From positions 1,984,001 through 2,048,000 of the forward strand of contig JAMXDE010000005.1 of NCBI GenBank assembly GCA_026770025.1: a stretch of DNA of 64,000 nucleotides, in the 5' to 3' direction. Under the pieces are notes generated by a model, which ran no database searches, was not told the origin of the DNA, and was given only the letters and a program-made list of their open reading frames with translations. This document shows, piece by piece, positions 32,613-43,394 of this stretch; the stretch's first letter is position 1, and every line of letters starts with the position of its first letter. Source of the DNA: Craspedostauros australis. Lineage: Eukaryota > Bacillariophyta > Bacillariophyceae > Mastogloiales > Achnanthaceae. Made by a program: the position numbers and the translations under genes.

Positions 32613-34627
32613 GGCTTTTTGTCATCAACGAGATGAAGGATTTATGAGATGATTTGGAGTCCGAGGAAGGAAGGGACGAACAGCAACAGGAACTGCTGCC
32701 ATTCCTTCGCCAGCCGCCACATTCATTGGCTTTTCGCATGCGGTGAACGCTTCCCTCTTGTGTGGGTGGGCTTTTCGGTCGCCTCTTTTCGCGATTGAGG
32801 TTGATGCCAGGTTGGGGGTGTCTTCATGATCGGTGGTGGAGCACTCGTATCGGCATGGTATCCATGGAGAGGACGAGCAGGTGGATGAGTGGGGGAGCAT
32901 CTGTCGTAGAATAGTAGAGTAGCCATGCGTACACCGATGGGTTGCTGCGCATGAGCACGCGCACGACTATGAGTCGCTTGCATGCGCATCACGTGTCATG
33001 GTGGGTGGAACTTGTGGCCGTTCGCTGGAACTTTGTGTGCCGAGGTTCCTCAACTCCATGGATGGTCGTGCGGAGAAGCCACCCAGACAGTTCACTTGGA
33101 AAGATCTCACCAACACCAATTATTGTGGAAGAACAGAACAACGTTGTCATGTGGATGTCGCTCAAGACGATCCATTTATGGACCAACCTCGTGTCACATG
33201 TCGTCAACGGAACTCAAATTTGTGAGTGGAACTACCCTGAGCGCACTTGAGTGATTGTGACATTGGATTGGTGGCATTTTGCGCCCTTTGGGTCATTGAA
33301 GTGACGATCGGATGACGCCATCTGCGTTTGGGCGCTTTGCGACAAACCCGAACGTGTCTCGGAATCCCGAGTGTGGGACAAACGGTAAATTACATATATT
33401 TTGGATCTCAGTGGGCACCAGCAACAAGGAAACGAACATTATAAACTAGCGCAACAAAACTAGACACCACAACATCAGATGTGGTCGGCATTGCGGCACT
33501 CTTTGTCGTGTTCGTGCTCGCGTGCAAATCCAAGAGCAAGTCTTGTCACCGTCGCCGTCAGGAACGAAGCCGGGGCATCAGTTGCGGCGACGCCAGCCAA
33601 CGAAACAAGGTGTTATGTTCAATGCACACATGGACACATAGCAAAGCACCAGAGCATCCCGAATCCCGCTTCATTCCATGTTGCGCTCATGGTCAATGTT
33701 GGTTGCTCGCATTCCCCGCGTCGGGAAAGGGCGAGTGGAAGACAGAATCAAGAGGGGAGAGGCGTCGTGGACGAAAAGAAGAATCTTGGAAGGGCCTATC
33801 CCTGTGTTGCAGGAAACGGTGTTGCTGATGCCATCCCACCACATTTTCTTGTGTTGTGTCAAGTCCACGAGTGAAGGCATGCATGTGCAACTGTGGCAGA
33901 AAGATACGTTCGGTTTGACCCAAGGCGGCTGTGCGCGAATGGGGACTGGAAGGGAGCGATGTTTGTTCCACTCCAGCCATAATTATTGGATTGGCACGAT
34001 CCGAATCATGTCGAAATCACATCACAAACAAGATTCCGTTGCTGATGTGACATGCCAACAACATGCGGTGGACGAGCCGGTTGGCATCAAATTCGGCCAC
34101 CCCATCTGTTGGCACCAGCCACAACAACGCCATGACGACAAATCGAACTTTGTGTGTGTCGCCACCACCTGTCACATGAAGTTTCTTCACAGAGCGCACG
34201 AGCAACAGAGACGGTTCAGACAGAGTGAAGGAACCACAAACACACCAGTCCGAGTTGAGTACTCACACGATCTCTGCGAGACGAGGCACGGGAGGTGTGA
34301 AGGCTCCGATCTTCCATCCCTGGCCCCACCCAAATCAAAGAAAGCGCACATCCGACCAGCTTCAACGTGGTTGCTTCCGACAAACAGTCATAGTGAGAGC
34401 CAGAGCACTTGCGCCCTCCCTTGTGGGTCATGTGTCGCTGTATCTGTACCTCAGCTGGGAAAAGGGCGACAACATCGGCACCCGCCACTGGTTCGAACAC
34501 ACAGGAGTCACAAACCAACAAACCAACAAACCATCCGAATCAAGCCAAGCCAAGCCAAGCCAAGCAACACTTACCGATACTAACAACAACATCGCTCAGA
34601 CGAATGCACCCACCAAACGGATCGACG
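32613..34627. other. long divergent intergenic region
   Basis: 2 kb between the starts of the M11-like and chitinase-like genes. A 301-codon open frame (33678-34583, plus) has no domain or codon pattern like its neighbours, so I do not call it. A CAAGC repeat lies at 34541-34565 in the chitinase leader. Confidence 0.45.
34541..34565. repeat. (CAAGC)5 short tandem repeat
   Basis: Five CAAGC units in the 5' leader of the chitinase-like gene. Confidence 0.85.
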
Positions 34628-37318
34628 ATGTTTGACTTGGAAAGAGACTCGTCTCCACCTTCCGGCCATCCGTCATCTCGTGCCCAATCGGCACGCAGAG
34701 GCAAAGTCGGCACAGCCATGATGAGGACAGCGATGGCTGTTCTGTGCATCTCCAATGTCGCATCCATGGCATTGGCCGATCTCGACGTGTACAAGGAAAT
34801 CAACGAAAAGCTATCCACCACAGAGGCGCAGGAGATCATGAACGGCTTCGTCCTGACCGTGCGGAACGGCAGCATCTTCCGTCGGTCCACTGAGTACCAA
34901 TGGGGGGACTTCATGAAGGCCTACAGCCAGATCACCGGCGATCCCGATGCCAACACGCTGGCGGGGCGCCAATTCTTGAATGGCGGCTCCGCCAAGGCGG
35001 GCATCGTCAACATCGCGCTGTTCATTGCGCAATCCCTGCACGAGTCCATCCAGTACGACGCGTGCGACGAAAACAACTACAGCGCCGACGTCCCGGGCAT
35101 CCCTGATTATCCCATCTCCTCCGCTTGCGGGCAAAATGGACAGGACTACACCAAGTACACATGCTTCGGACCCGAGGGTCCCAACAACCGGAATGTGGAA
35201 TGCCCCGTGGATCTCGACATGCAGATCCAGGCCCGAACCAACGCTCTTTGGGGTGGTTCTCCGCCTCCGCTGTTTTGCGCGCCACGCTCCGAAACGGGAG
35301 GCGGAACGCCGCGATGGGACAGCACCCCAAACTGCGTCGGAAAGCCAACTGGGACGATCCCAATCCCAGAATTCCCCCAGCCTTACCTTGAAGACGCTCT
35401 TCAAAAGGGTACGGGTGAGCTGCTGTGCAATGCCTACACGGGGCAATCCGTGGGAAAGTTCACATCGGAGGGATGCGACGCCGAGATCGGATGCCCCAAC
35501 GCGGTGACCATCGATACCCAGGGCGGCACTGTCCACACCGACGTCGAGGGATGCTGCTGGTGGGGACGCGGTGTCATCCAGACAACGGGCCCTTGCAACA
35601 CCGGTCGGTTCAATTACTACCTCACAGGAACGTACTATGACGAGAATGGCCTGCCGCAGAAGGAGAAGGAGGGCAACTACCCTTACCCCGATCTCAACCT
35701 CTGCACGGATCCTGGCCTCATCTGCAACGGTCCCGGCGAACTCAAATGGACCTCCGGCTTGTTCTTCTGGCTCTTCAGCGTGGAGGGCTACTCCAACCCG
35801 ACCAACTACGACTATGACCACGAGCTGCTCCTGGAGGAGTTAGGTGAGGCCATCTTCGACTACCCTCCCAGCGGCCGCGATTTCGTCGACCTAGTCAGCG
35901 GTCTCATCAACCGTGGATGCCCAGCGGTAGAGTGCCCCGCCGGGCCTGTGCTGGCCTTGGAGGATCGATACAAGAACTTCATCAAGACCATGGAGGCATT
36001 GAAGCACGTGTACGATCCAAGCACCTACCCCAAGCCAGCCGGGGAACCTGCGGGGCCGTACCTCGGTCCGTGGTTCTCTCCCCAAGTACTGTGCGAGCCG
36101 TGCAAGGACATGCCAAATGCCGACTGTGGTTTGACATGGTATCAAACCAACAGCCCAGTCTGCGTTGGATGGGCGCAAAGCCCCGAAAACTGTGCGGCAT
36201 CTGGTGGCGTGGCAACTGCCTGGTGCGCTGGGGTGGATTTCAGTGATCAACCATCGCAGGCACCTGTCGCGACCAAGGCACCAGCAACCACCCCACCCAC
36301 CGACGCGCCGGTCAATGCCGATTCGGCCATGCCAACGAATGCAGACACTCACGCGCCAACGAATGCTGATTCGGCCATGCCAACGAATGCTGACACTCAG
36401 ACGCCAACGAATGCCGATTCGGCCATGCCAACGAATGCAGACACTCACACGCCAACGAATGCCGATTCGGCCATGCCAACGAATACAGACACTCACGCGC
36501 CAACGAATGCTGATTCGGCCATTCCAACGAATGCAGACACTCACACGCCAACGAATGCCGATTCGGCCATGCCAACGAATGCAGACACCCATCTGCCCAC
36601 TATGGCAACTGCTTCACCATCGTTCGCTGATATCCCCATCAAAGACTTCGGCGATCCTCCCAAGGAGAGCGATTTCCCTCTCTCCCTCTGCGAAGGTGAC
36701 TGCGACGCCAACGACGACTGCGAAGCGGGCTTGGTCTGCTTCCAGCGCGGCGCTAACCAGCCAGTTCCCGGGTGCATCGGAGCCCCGAGCTCCCGCACGG
36801 ACTTTTGCGTTCCGCCATCCAAGATCCCCGACGCAGATCTTCCAATCAAGGATTACGGTGGCTCTCCTGATATTATCCTCGGTCGCTGCGAGGGTGATTG
36901 CGATTCCGACTCCGATTGCAAGCCCGGTCTCAGGTGCTATCAACGATCTAAAGGCCAATCCATCCCTGGATGCTACGGCGAATTGGGATCCAACAGCGAC
37001 TTTTGCATTCCCAAGACCGATACGACGGCCCCCGTGACGATGCCGACCAGCTCACCGAACAGCAGCAAGCCGAAGCGAATGCAAATCGTGGACTACGGCA
37101 GCACGCCCAAACCGGAAGACCTTCCGTTGGAACGTTGTGCTGGCGATTGCGATAATCATACTCAGTGTGCCGACGGCCTGGAGTGCTTTCAACGCGATGC
37201 TGGCAAGCCTGTGCCTGGATGTGATGGACCGTTGGGGTCCAACAGTGATTTCTGCGTCATCCCTGGATTGACGGACGATGACTACGAAGACAGTCGCCGC
37301 AACCGATTGAGGCATTAG
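34628..37318 (+). CDS. secreted GH19-like chitinase with repeat linker and three Cys-rich modules
   Basis: Single exon, 896 residues. A signal peptide (TAMAVLCISNVASMALA) sits about 35 residues in, so ATG 34718 may be the true start; 34604 is also in frame. The GH19-like domain covers about residues 70-480. It has IALFIAQSLHES, whose Glu fits the catalytic acid, CCWWGRGVIQTTGPCNTGRFNYY, the counterpart of the plant YGRGPIQL segment, and LKWTSGLFFWLFSVEGY. Chitin or a related glucan is the expected substrate. Next come six copies of a 16-residue Thr/Pro linker (36314-36601). Three modules of about 60 residues follow, each with six Cys, sharing G-D-C-D, L-x-C-F/Y-Q-R, P-G-C and DFC; these are common in algal secreted proteins and may bind carbohydrate. 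Role in wall remodelling or defence is inference. Confidence 0.82.
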   Translation: MFDLERDSSPPSGHPSSRAQSARRGKVGTAMMRTAMAVLCISNVASMALADLDVYKEINEKLSTTEAQEIMNGFVLTVRNGSIFRRSTEYQWGDFMKAYSQITGDPDANTLAGRQFLNGGSAKAGIVNIALFIAQSLHESIQYDACDENNYSADVPGIPDYPISSACGQNGQDYTKYTCFGPEGPNNRNVECPVDLDMQIQARTNALWGGSPPPLFCAPRSETGGGTPRWDSTPNCVGKPTGTIPIPEFPQPYLEDALQKGTGELLCNAYTGQSVGKFTSEGCDAEIGCPNAVTIDTQGGTVHTDVEGCCWWGRGVIQTTGPCNTGRFNYYLTGTYYDENGLPQKEKEGNYPYPDLNLCTDPGLICNGPGELKWTSGLFFWLFSVEGYSNPTNYDYDHELLLEELGEAIFDYPPSGRDFVDLVSGLINRGCPAVECPAGPVLALEDRYKNFIKTMEALKHVYDPSTYPKPAGEPAGPYLGPWFSPQVLCEPCKDMPNADCGLTWYQTNSPVCVGWAQSPENCAASGGVATAWCAGVDFSDQPSQAPVATKAPATTPPTDAPVNADSAMPTNADTHAPTNADSAMPTNADTQTPTNADSAMPTNADTHTPTNADSAMPTNTDTHAPTNADSAIPTNADTHTPTNADSAMPTNADTHLPTMATASPSFADIPIKDFGDPPKESDFPLSLCEGDCDANDDCEAGLVCFQRGANQPVPGCIGAPSSRTDFCVPPSKIPDADLPIKDYGGSPDIILGRCEGDCDSDSDCKPGLRCYQRSKGQSIPGCYGELGSNSDFCIPKTDTTAPVTMPTSSPNSSKPKRMQIVDYGSTPKPEDLPLERCAGDCDNHTQCADGLECFQRDAGKPVPGCDGPLGSNSDFCVIPGLTDDDYEDSRRNRLRH
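36314..36601 (+). repeat. six 48-bp in-frame tandem repeats
   Basis: Units begin at 36314, 36362, 36410, 36458, 36506 and 36554. Each encodes NADSAMPTNADTHAPT or a near variant, the hinge between the GH19-like domain and the Cys-rich modules. Confidence 0.95.
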
Positions 37319-37851
37319 AGACGGAATCCAGTTTACGGCCGTGCGTGTAGAGCGTGGCATAGAACAGTCAGTGTGGAAGATTTGCATGCATGCATGCATC
37401 TCTACCCGTATGCGTGCCAATTGACATACTATTATTATCTATCGTGCCATATTCGTAAGAGATTCCCCAACTGTTAATTTGTAACCATCGATCTGTGCTT
37501 GTACGTTATTGCGTTTCAGATTGCATCTGCCAAAGTTGCTGAATTGTCCAAGCAAGGCGTGTGTGCTATCATATTCGTATTCGTACCATACAACGCAGTT
37601 GGACGTGAACACTTGGGCACCTCCACAGCAAATGCAAATGATGGTTGGTTGCATGTTCTCTGGCCGTATCACGAGTACGTCATGTTTGGCAAAGCTCCGG
37701 ATCATCTCTCCACTTACACGTACAATCTATGAGTAGAGAGTTCAGCACTGCTTCTTAAGAAGAGAATCTTGACTACACCATATCCTGAGAGGACTCAACG
37801 CAGGACACTTACTTGCAGTGGTACACTCGCAGTAGTGCACTCGCACGGATC
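37319..37851. other. convergent intergenic spacer
   Basis: 533 bp between convergent 3' ends. It has an ATGC repeat near 37385-37399 and CTCGTA/TACGAG-like words near 37575 and 37672. No gene is seen. Confidence 0.5.
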
Positions 37852-40800
37852 TTACATCCCAATCCTCCCTCGCTTCTTCGGCATGAAACGCGAATTCTTG
37901 TTGGTCACGCGTCGGCCAGGGGTGATCATCGTCAAGCCTCCCGACGATCCTCCCCTTCTTTTGAATGACGCAGAACGCTTCTTTTCTTCCTCTTCCTCAT
38001 CCTTCTTGGCCTTTTCGTCCGCCTCTTCCCTCATCTTGCGCTTCGCGACCAGCTGCTTTTCCATTTTGACCTTTTCCAACTTCTTCTCCTGTCGGCGCTT
38101 CAGCGTGGCCTCGAAGGATTCCTTGATGGAGAAGAACATGGGACCCAATTCGGCCAACCATTCTCCCTCCACGGACGTGACGCAGGACATGTACTCCTTC
38201 GTCGTGCTGATGAGTTCGTGGTAACACACGTAGTCGGGCGTGAAACCAAGACCGAACAACGCGCTCGAAGGATGCAAGGCAGATGGGATCCCGGACAGCA
38301 TGTTGATGTATTCGCCGATCCCCTTGATCTTGGAGCTGTTGCAAAAGTAGGCGGAGCAGATGGCCTTGCGCACCGCGTCCCACGATCCACCGCAGCTCAT
38401 GGGTTCGAGCCTTTGTTGCTTCATCAAGTCCACGAGCTGGGCATGCACCTCTCTGGCCTTGCGGATGCCCTTGGCGTGGATGAAGTGCCTGGCGCACCAC
38501 TCCGGATCGAAGCGGAATTGCTTGGCACGGAGGTAGACGTTGAGGAGGGTGAGGTGGTCCGATTCCGGCACGAAGAACTTCTCACGCGCCGCATCGGACT
38601 CTTCCTCACGGTCCTTGGGACGGAAGAAGACGCTGGGGACGCTGAGCATGCTGACGACGACCAGGACCTCCGTCGAGCACTCTCCATGCTCGTGAGCGTA
38701 TAGCAGCATCTTGCTGAGGGATGGGTCTAACGGGAACTCCACCATGCGACGTCCCAGATCGGTGAGATCGCCAGTGTTGTCGAGCGCACCGAGGATCCAC
38801 AGCTGGTACAACGAGCTCCGGATGTTGTCTTGCGGCGGTGGGTCCATGAAATCGAACTCCAACAAATTTCCAATCCCCAACGACTTGAGCAGTAGGACGA
38901 CGTTGCTGAGATTCGTGCGCTGGATTTCAGGAACCGCCGTCTCCATCAGCTCGTCTCGGAACTGTCGATCCGTGTAGAGGCGGAAGCAGAATCCCGGCCC
39001 GGTACGTCCGGCACGACCGCTGCGCTGGTTTGCATTGGCCTTGCTCACGGGCGTGACGAGCAGCGCGTCCATACCGATCTTGGAATTGTACACCTTGAGT
39101 TTGCAATACCCCGAGTCAATGACGTATCGAATACCGTCAACCGTCAAACTGGTTTCTGCCACGTTGGTGGATACGACGCACTTGCGAATGCCTTTGCCGG
39201 CAGCTTCGAAGATCTTGGCCTGCAGGTCGGCGGGCAGTTGTGAGTACATGGGAAGCACTAGGAGAGGTGGCAGATCTTCACCCAAGGTCTGCATCTTCTC
39301 AGCCAGCAGCGTGCAGGTTCCTTCGATGTCTTCCTGTCCAGTCATGAAGATAAGGATGTCGCCAGGTGGGCTGTTGAAGTGGATCTGGAGCGCCTGCTTG
39401 ACAGCGGCCATCACGTAGTCCTCCTGGACGGATTTGGCGTAGTAGGTCTCGACGGGGAATGTCCTGCCTGGAATGCGGAAGATGGGAGCGCCGCCGAAGT
39501 AGTCGCTGAACACGTCGGCACTGAGCGTGGCGGACGTGACGATGAGCTTCAAATCCGAACGACGCGCCACGACCTTTCGAAGAACTCCAAACAGGACGTC
39601 GCTGTTGAGCGAGCGCTCGTGCGCTTCATCCATGACCAGGGCGCTGTACTTGTTCAGATCCGGGTCGTTCAAGCTCTCGCGCAGCAGCACACCATCCGTC
39701 ATGTACTTGATCTTGGTGTGTTCCGTGGTGCAGTCCTCGAAGCGAATAGCGTACCCGACGGTGCCTCCGAGCTCCTCCTTCTTGCCGGGTTCCTTGTTGC
39801 TGTCCACCACGCCTGCAGTCACCTCTTCGCTGACACGCTTGGCAACGCTCATGGCGGCCACGCGACGGGGCTGCGTGCAGCCGACGGTCCCAAAGTCGCC
39901 GTATCCTTCCTCCAGCAGGTATTGCGTCAGCTGCGTCGTCTTTCCGGAACCCGTCTCACCGACAATAATGATGACGGAGTTCTCTCGAATGACGTTAAGC
40001 ATATCATCCCGTACCGTGAAGACGGGCAGGTACTCTCGCTGCTGCCGGATCGTCTTGGTCTTGGCGAATGCCGAAACGGCCTCGTTCGATGGCTTTTCCT
40101 TCATGTGCTTGGCAAATCCGGATGACTTCTTGTAGTCAATCTCGCCATTCTCGGTGGTGCTGTCCTGCGCGCCCTGCTTCGTCTTCTCGTCGCCGTTCTC
40201 GTCCGTCTCCTTGACGCCGACGACATCTCCCATGCGCGTGCCGCCGAGCTCCCAGAATTTCTGACGCATGGTGTGCTTTTCCTTGTTGGCGCGCAGGTAT
40301 CGCAGAATCGCGGATCCTTCGCGTGCCATCTTGGCAAAGTCGGAGCTGGAATCCCTGACGGTGGGGACGGATTCGCGGATGGTGGAGAAGGAGACACGTC
40401 CGTCAAGGAAGGGCGGTTGGACTTGGTGCACCAGCAGCGTGACGCGTGTGTCCTGTTCGGAGGCCACGTGATCAAGATCGATCTCCTGACGCATGCCCGC
40501 TCCGCTCTGCAGCAACCGGCTCTCCTCCCACCGATTCTGATCATCGTTCATTGCAGACTTGCGAGGGTTGAATTTGTTTCGACGCTTCTTGTCCATGTCA
40601 TTTTCGCGGGCCTTCGTCTTGTCGTTCTCGAAGAGGAAGCGTCCCAGATCTTCGCCGCCCGCGCCGGGATCATTGTCGAGGACGTAGCCGCCTTCCTCCT
40701 GGTCCATGTAGAAGCTGCGATCGAAGTCATCGCCTTGCTGCTTTTCGATCTTTGCGACTTCTTCCGCGTTGCCGTTGCTGGGAACGCGCATGGGCGTTTC

Positions 40801-41166
40801 CGAATCTCGGAACGATCGTCTGCGGCTGCGAGATTCGCGGTTGCGAAATTGGGAGTTGCGGTCGGAATTGCGGTCCTCACCACGGTCGTCATTACGGTCG
40901 TAGTTGCGGTCCTGATTCCTGGGCTGGAAGCCACGTTCCGTATCTCGGCCACGAAACTGAGAGCCACGTTCCCTGTCGCGAAACTGGGATCCACGCTCTT
41001 GCTGACGAGATTGCGAGCCTCGATCCCGGTCACGAAACTGGGAGCCACGCTCTTGACTCCGGTGATTGCTGCGATGGTTGCTGTGGTGACGACGCATGCT
41101 GCCGTTGTGGCGTCGGTCGCGATCGTCATCCCGGTTTCTGGGATAGCCGTCATCTCTGCTGCTCAT
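37852..41166 (-). CDS. DHX38: spliceosomal DEAH-box ATPase PRP16 (DHX38)
   Basis: Single exon, 1104 residues. It acts in the nucleus on the spliceosome, remodelling it between the two catalytic steps (family knowledge). The N-terminal 130 residues are Arg/Asp/Ser-rich with repeated GSQFRDR units. The helicase core has motif [10 protein letters not shown] near residue 403, Ia [16 protein letters not shown] near 513, III SAT near 542 and [14 protein letters not shown] near 715. The winged-helix, ratchet and OB parts follow, with [12 protein letters not shown] and [18 protein letters not shown]16 rather than PRP2 or PRP22 is indicated by [14 protein letters not shown] before the core, [15 protein letters not shown], and a basic C-terminus containing ITPGRR. 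The start Met (Met-Ser-Ser-Arg) is the first in frame. The lack of introns contrasts with most genes here. Confidence 0.95.
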   Translation of the reverse strand: MSSRDDGYPRNRDDDRDRRHNGSMRRHHSNHRSNHRSQERGSQFRDRDRGSQSRQQERGSQFRDRERGSQFRGRDTERGFQPRNQDRNYDRNDDRGEDRNSDRNSQFRNRESRSRRRSFRDSETPMRVPSNGNAEEVAKIEKQQGDDFDRSFYMDQEEGGYVLDNDPGAGGEDLGRFLFENDKTKARENDMDKKRRNKFNPRKSAMNDDQNRWEESRLLQSGAGMRQEIDLDHVASEQDTRVTLLVHQVQPPFLDGRVSFSTIRESVPTVRDSSSDFAKMAREGSAILRYLRANKEKHTMRQKFWELGGTRMGDVVGVKETDENGDEKTKQGAQDSTTENGEIDYKKSSGFAKHMKEKPSNEAVSAFAKTKTIRQQREYLPVFTVRDDMLNVIRENSVIIIVGETGSGKTTQLTQYLLEEGYGDFGTVGCTQPRRVAAMSVAKRVSEEVTAGVVDSNKEPGKKEELGGTVGYAIRFEDCTTEHTKIKYMTDGVLLRESLNDPDLNKYSALVMDEAHERSLNSDVLFGVLRKVVARRSDLKLIVTSATLSADVFSDYFGGAPIFRIPGRTFPVETYYAKSVQEDYVMAAVKQALQIHFNSPPGDILIFMTGQEDIEGTCTLLAEKMQTLGEDLPPLLVLPMYSQLPADLQAKIFEAAGKGIRKCVVSTNVAETSLTVDGIRYVIDSGYCKLKVYNSKIGMDALLVTPVSKANANQRSGRAGRTGPGFCFRLYTDRQFRDELMETAVPEIQRTNLSNVVLLLKSLGIGNLLEFDFMDPPPQDNIRSSLYQLWILGALDNTGDLTDLGRRMVEFPLDPSLSKMLLYAHEHGECSTEVLVVVSMLSVPSVFFRPKDREEESDAAREKFFVPESDHLTLLNVYLRAKQFRFDPEWCARHFIHAKGIRKAREVHAQLVDLMKQQRLEPMSCGGSWDAVRKAICSAYFCNSSKIKGIGEYINMLSGIPSALHPSSALFGLGFTPDYVCYHELISTTKEYMSCVTSVEGEWLAELGPMFFSIKESFEATLKRRQEKKLEKVKMEKQLVAKRKMREEADEKAKKDEEEEEKKRSASFKRRGGSSGGLTMITPGRRVTNKNSRFMPKKRGRIGM

Positions 41167-41999
41167 GGTTGCTTGTCAGTTGCTCTGAACTCGAAGTGAG
41201 AAGAGTGGAAAGAAAAAGAGCAAAGAGTGCACGCGCCGTATTCTGATGTGATTTGTTTGGGCCGTTTCGATTACTCTGCGACGATCTGCTCGATGCGATG
41301 AGCAGGTGGGTGCGAGGTGTTGATTGTGGATGTGCGATGACCCGTTCATTGTTTGTGCTCATGTTGGTGATGTGGGAGATGATGGTCAACCAAGGAAATG
41401 CAGAAAGATGTGCCAACACTTCGGTTGGATGGCCTCTCTGTGATGTCTGCCCATGCATCCGTATCTTTGACCGTGAATGGCTTCATCCGAATCACGAGTT
41501 ATGCGAATTCCCACAACATCGCAATTGATGATGTGTCAGTTTGCGAAGTGACGTTGTCGCCGTCGTGATGATGTGGTTTGGGCGTTTCTCACGTGTTGCA
41601 TGAGGGTGTTCCAAACAGTTCCAAAACAAGAACGGAAATGATCAAACCGTTGGCGAAGTTACGAGATGGGCTTGCAAGCACACGAGAGCGTGGGTGTTGC
41701 ACGAATGATTGGGGGCGGAGCAACGTGGCTTGTGTTCGGTCCCATCAACACACCACACACACATGCTTTGTTCTCGATAAGTATTGCCACCACGAGCAGA
41801 GTACTTCGAAGATCCTCGGCCCTCCCTGCCACCATCTTGCCCATAAAACAACATCAACAGCAACAACCAAGGCCACCAATCAATCAATCAATCAATCGAC
41901 CAAGACGTGAAGCAAATCAATTCCAATCCAACGCACCCATCAAACTCCAACATTCATTCACTCGTTCATTCATTCGTCCATCCTCGTAATCACATCATC
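41167..41999. other. divergent promoter region (PRP16 / lipocalin)
   Basis: 833 bp between divergent starts. The right part (41840-41999) is CAA/CAT-rich, with a short AATC run, and forms the lipocalin leader. No gene is seen. Confidence 0.5.
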
Positions 42000-42578
42000 A
42001 TGGGAAATTCAGCCAGCGCCAACCTCCCCAAGCTCCAGGTGGTCCCCAACTGCGAGACCGCCCAGGTGATGGGACGACCATGGTTCGTCATCGGCGTCAA
42101 GCCAACGGCCTTCGAGACCACCTGCTCCAACGCCGTGGAACGCTACACCCTGCTGGAGGGCAAGTCGCACGACATCAACATCGACTTTCAGTACAACGAT
42201 AAGGACCCCATCACATCGAAGCTCAAGTCGTTGCCGCAGAAGGGATGGATCCAAGGCGACCGCGAGAACTCCGGCCTGTGGAAGGTCAGCCCCGTCTGGC
42301 CGATCAAGATGCCGTACAATATCATCGAAGTGGATGACAAGGACTACTCGTACATGGTGGTGGGATATCCAAGCCGTGCGTACTGCTGGATTTTGGGCCG
42401 CGAACCTACCATGGATGATGACCTCTACAACGACCTCACCAACCGACTGAAAGAGAAGCACCAGTACACGTTGGATGGTCTGCGCAAGGTGCCGCAGGTG
42501 TGGACGAAGGACGAAAGAGAAAAGAGAGGCCTCAGCAAGGAGGAACTGCCGGATAAATTCCTCACGTCGAAGCCATGA
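42000..42578 (+). CDS. Blc-type lipocalin
   Basis: Single exon, 192 residues. The first lipocalin signature is present as GRPWFVIGVKP in place of G-x-W-Y, followed by NAVERYTLLEGKSHDINIDFQYN for strands B and C, WPIKMPYNIIEVDDKDYSYMVVG, and the family-typical YCWILGREPTMDDD. This is the bacterial-lipoprotein/plant temperature-induced lipocalin branch, which carries small hydrophobic ligands and protects membranes from peroxidation (family knowledge). The N-terminus MGNSASAN fits an N-myristoylation site, so membrane attachment by myristate, replacing the bacterial lipid anchor, is plausible. No signal peptide is seen. The C-terminal 25 residues are charged. Confidence 0.88.
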   Translation: MGNSASANLPKLQVVPNCETAQVMGRPWFVIGVKPTAFETTCSNAVERYTLLEGKSHDINIDFQYNDKDPITSKLKSLPQKGWIQGDRENSGLWKVSPVWPIKMPYNIIEVDDKDYSYMVVGYPSRAYCWILGREPTMDDDLYNDLTNRLKEKHQYTLDGLRKVPQVWTKDEREKRGLSKEELPDKFLTSKP

Positions 42579-43394
42579 ACAGGATGTTTGATCATCTCAG
42601 AGAGCGTCTCCAATTGAACCCTTGTAAATAAATTCTAGAAACCATGTTGATAGCAGCCACACAGATGTTCGGCCGTCGTGAGTATGCATGTTGCTCGTAC
42701 GAAGAGTGGGCGGCGGAGTGCGGAGCACTTGATGCCTCCCTGTGATCCGAGGACAAGTGCGATCCAAGATGCCGCTGTTGCAAATGGGAGCCCTGAATTG
42801 GATTGGTGATGAAGATAGTGCGATTGATGAATGAATGGCAATGCTCTTGAATGTGCCAGTACTCCAAGCAATCGCAAGATGATGACCCCACGAGCGTTTG
42901 GCGGAAACACTCGACATCATCGGTATGTTCGGTTGGTTGCGTCATAGTATTGATACAGCATCGTATCAATGGAGCAGAGTTGATGCGACCGGATTGGCAT
43001 CAACAAATATATCTATGTTTGTTACTTTTAGACTTATATATTGGGGGCGGTGTAGTAGTCAGTTGAATCAAATTATCTTTCTTCACCCCATTTTGGTTCG
43101 CGCCAAACGATTTTGGCGAACGACCCCCATTTTTTGTTTCCGGCGATGGATTCGCCAACACTCACGAACAAAACGACGACAACAACAACGACAGAACACG
43201 TGATTTTCCTCCAACGCTGTTTCGCGCGCTTTCTTGTTGTCAACCACACTGACCTGACCAAAAAAGCAATCGCAAGGACCACAACAAAGAGGGAATCAAC
43301 AACAAGGAAACAAAGAAGCCAGCAAGCGTTGGTTGACACAACAGTCTGCGTCAAATCTCACCAAGGCATTGAAGCATTGAGGCATCAAGACACC
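42579..43394. other. intergenic region (3' of lipocalin, 5' of POLA1)
   Basis: 816 bp between two plus-strand genes. An AAATAAATTC run at about 42625 could serve in 3'-end formation, and GCTCGTACGA occurs near 42693. The right end (43150-43394) is CAA-rich leader. Confidence 0.5.

Noticed and set aside
33678..34583. 301-codon open frame upstream of the chitinase-like gene
   Set aside because: No domain, no signal, and it runs into the CA-rich leader of the next gene; most likely chance.
34409..34603. Further N-terminal extension of the chitinase-like protein
   Set aside because: The frame is open but the sequence is leader-like and repeats Lys-Pro-Ser-Gln-Ala from the CAAGC array; a signal peptide lies well downstream.
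39379..41199. Long plus-strand open frames (248 and 308 codons) opposite PRP16
   Set aside because: Antisense shadows of a well-conserved helicase; no independent protein features.
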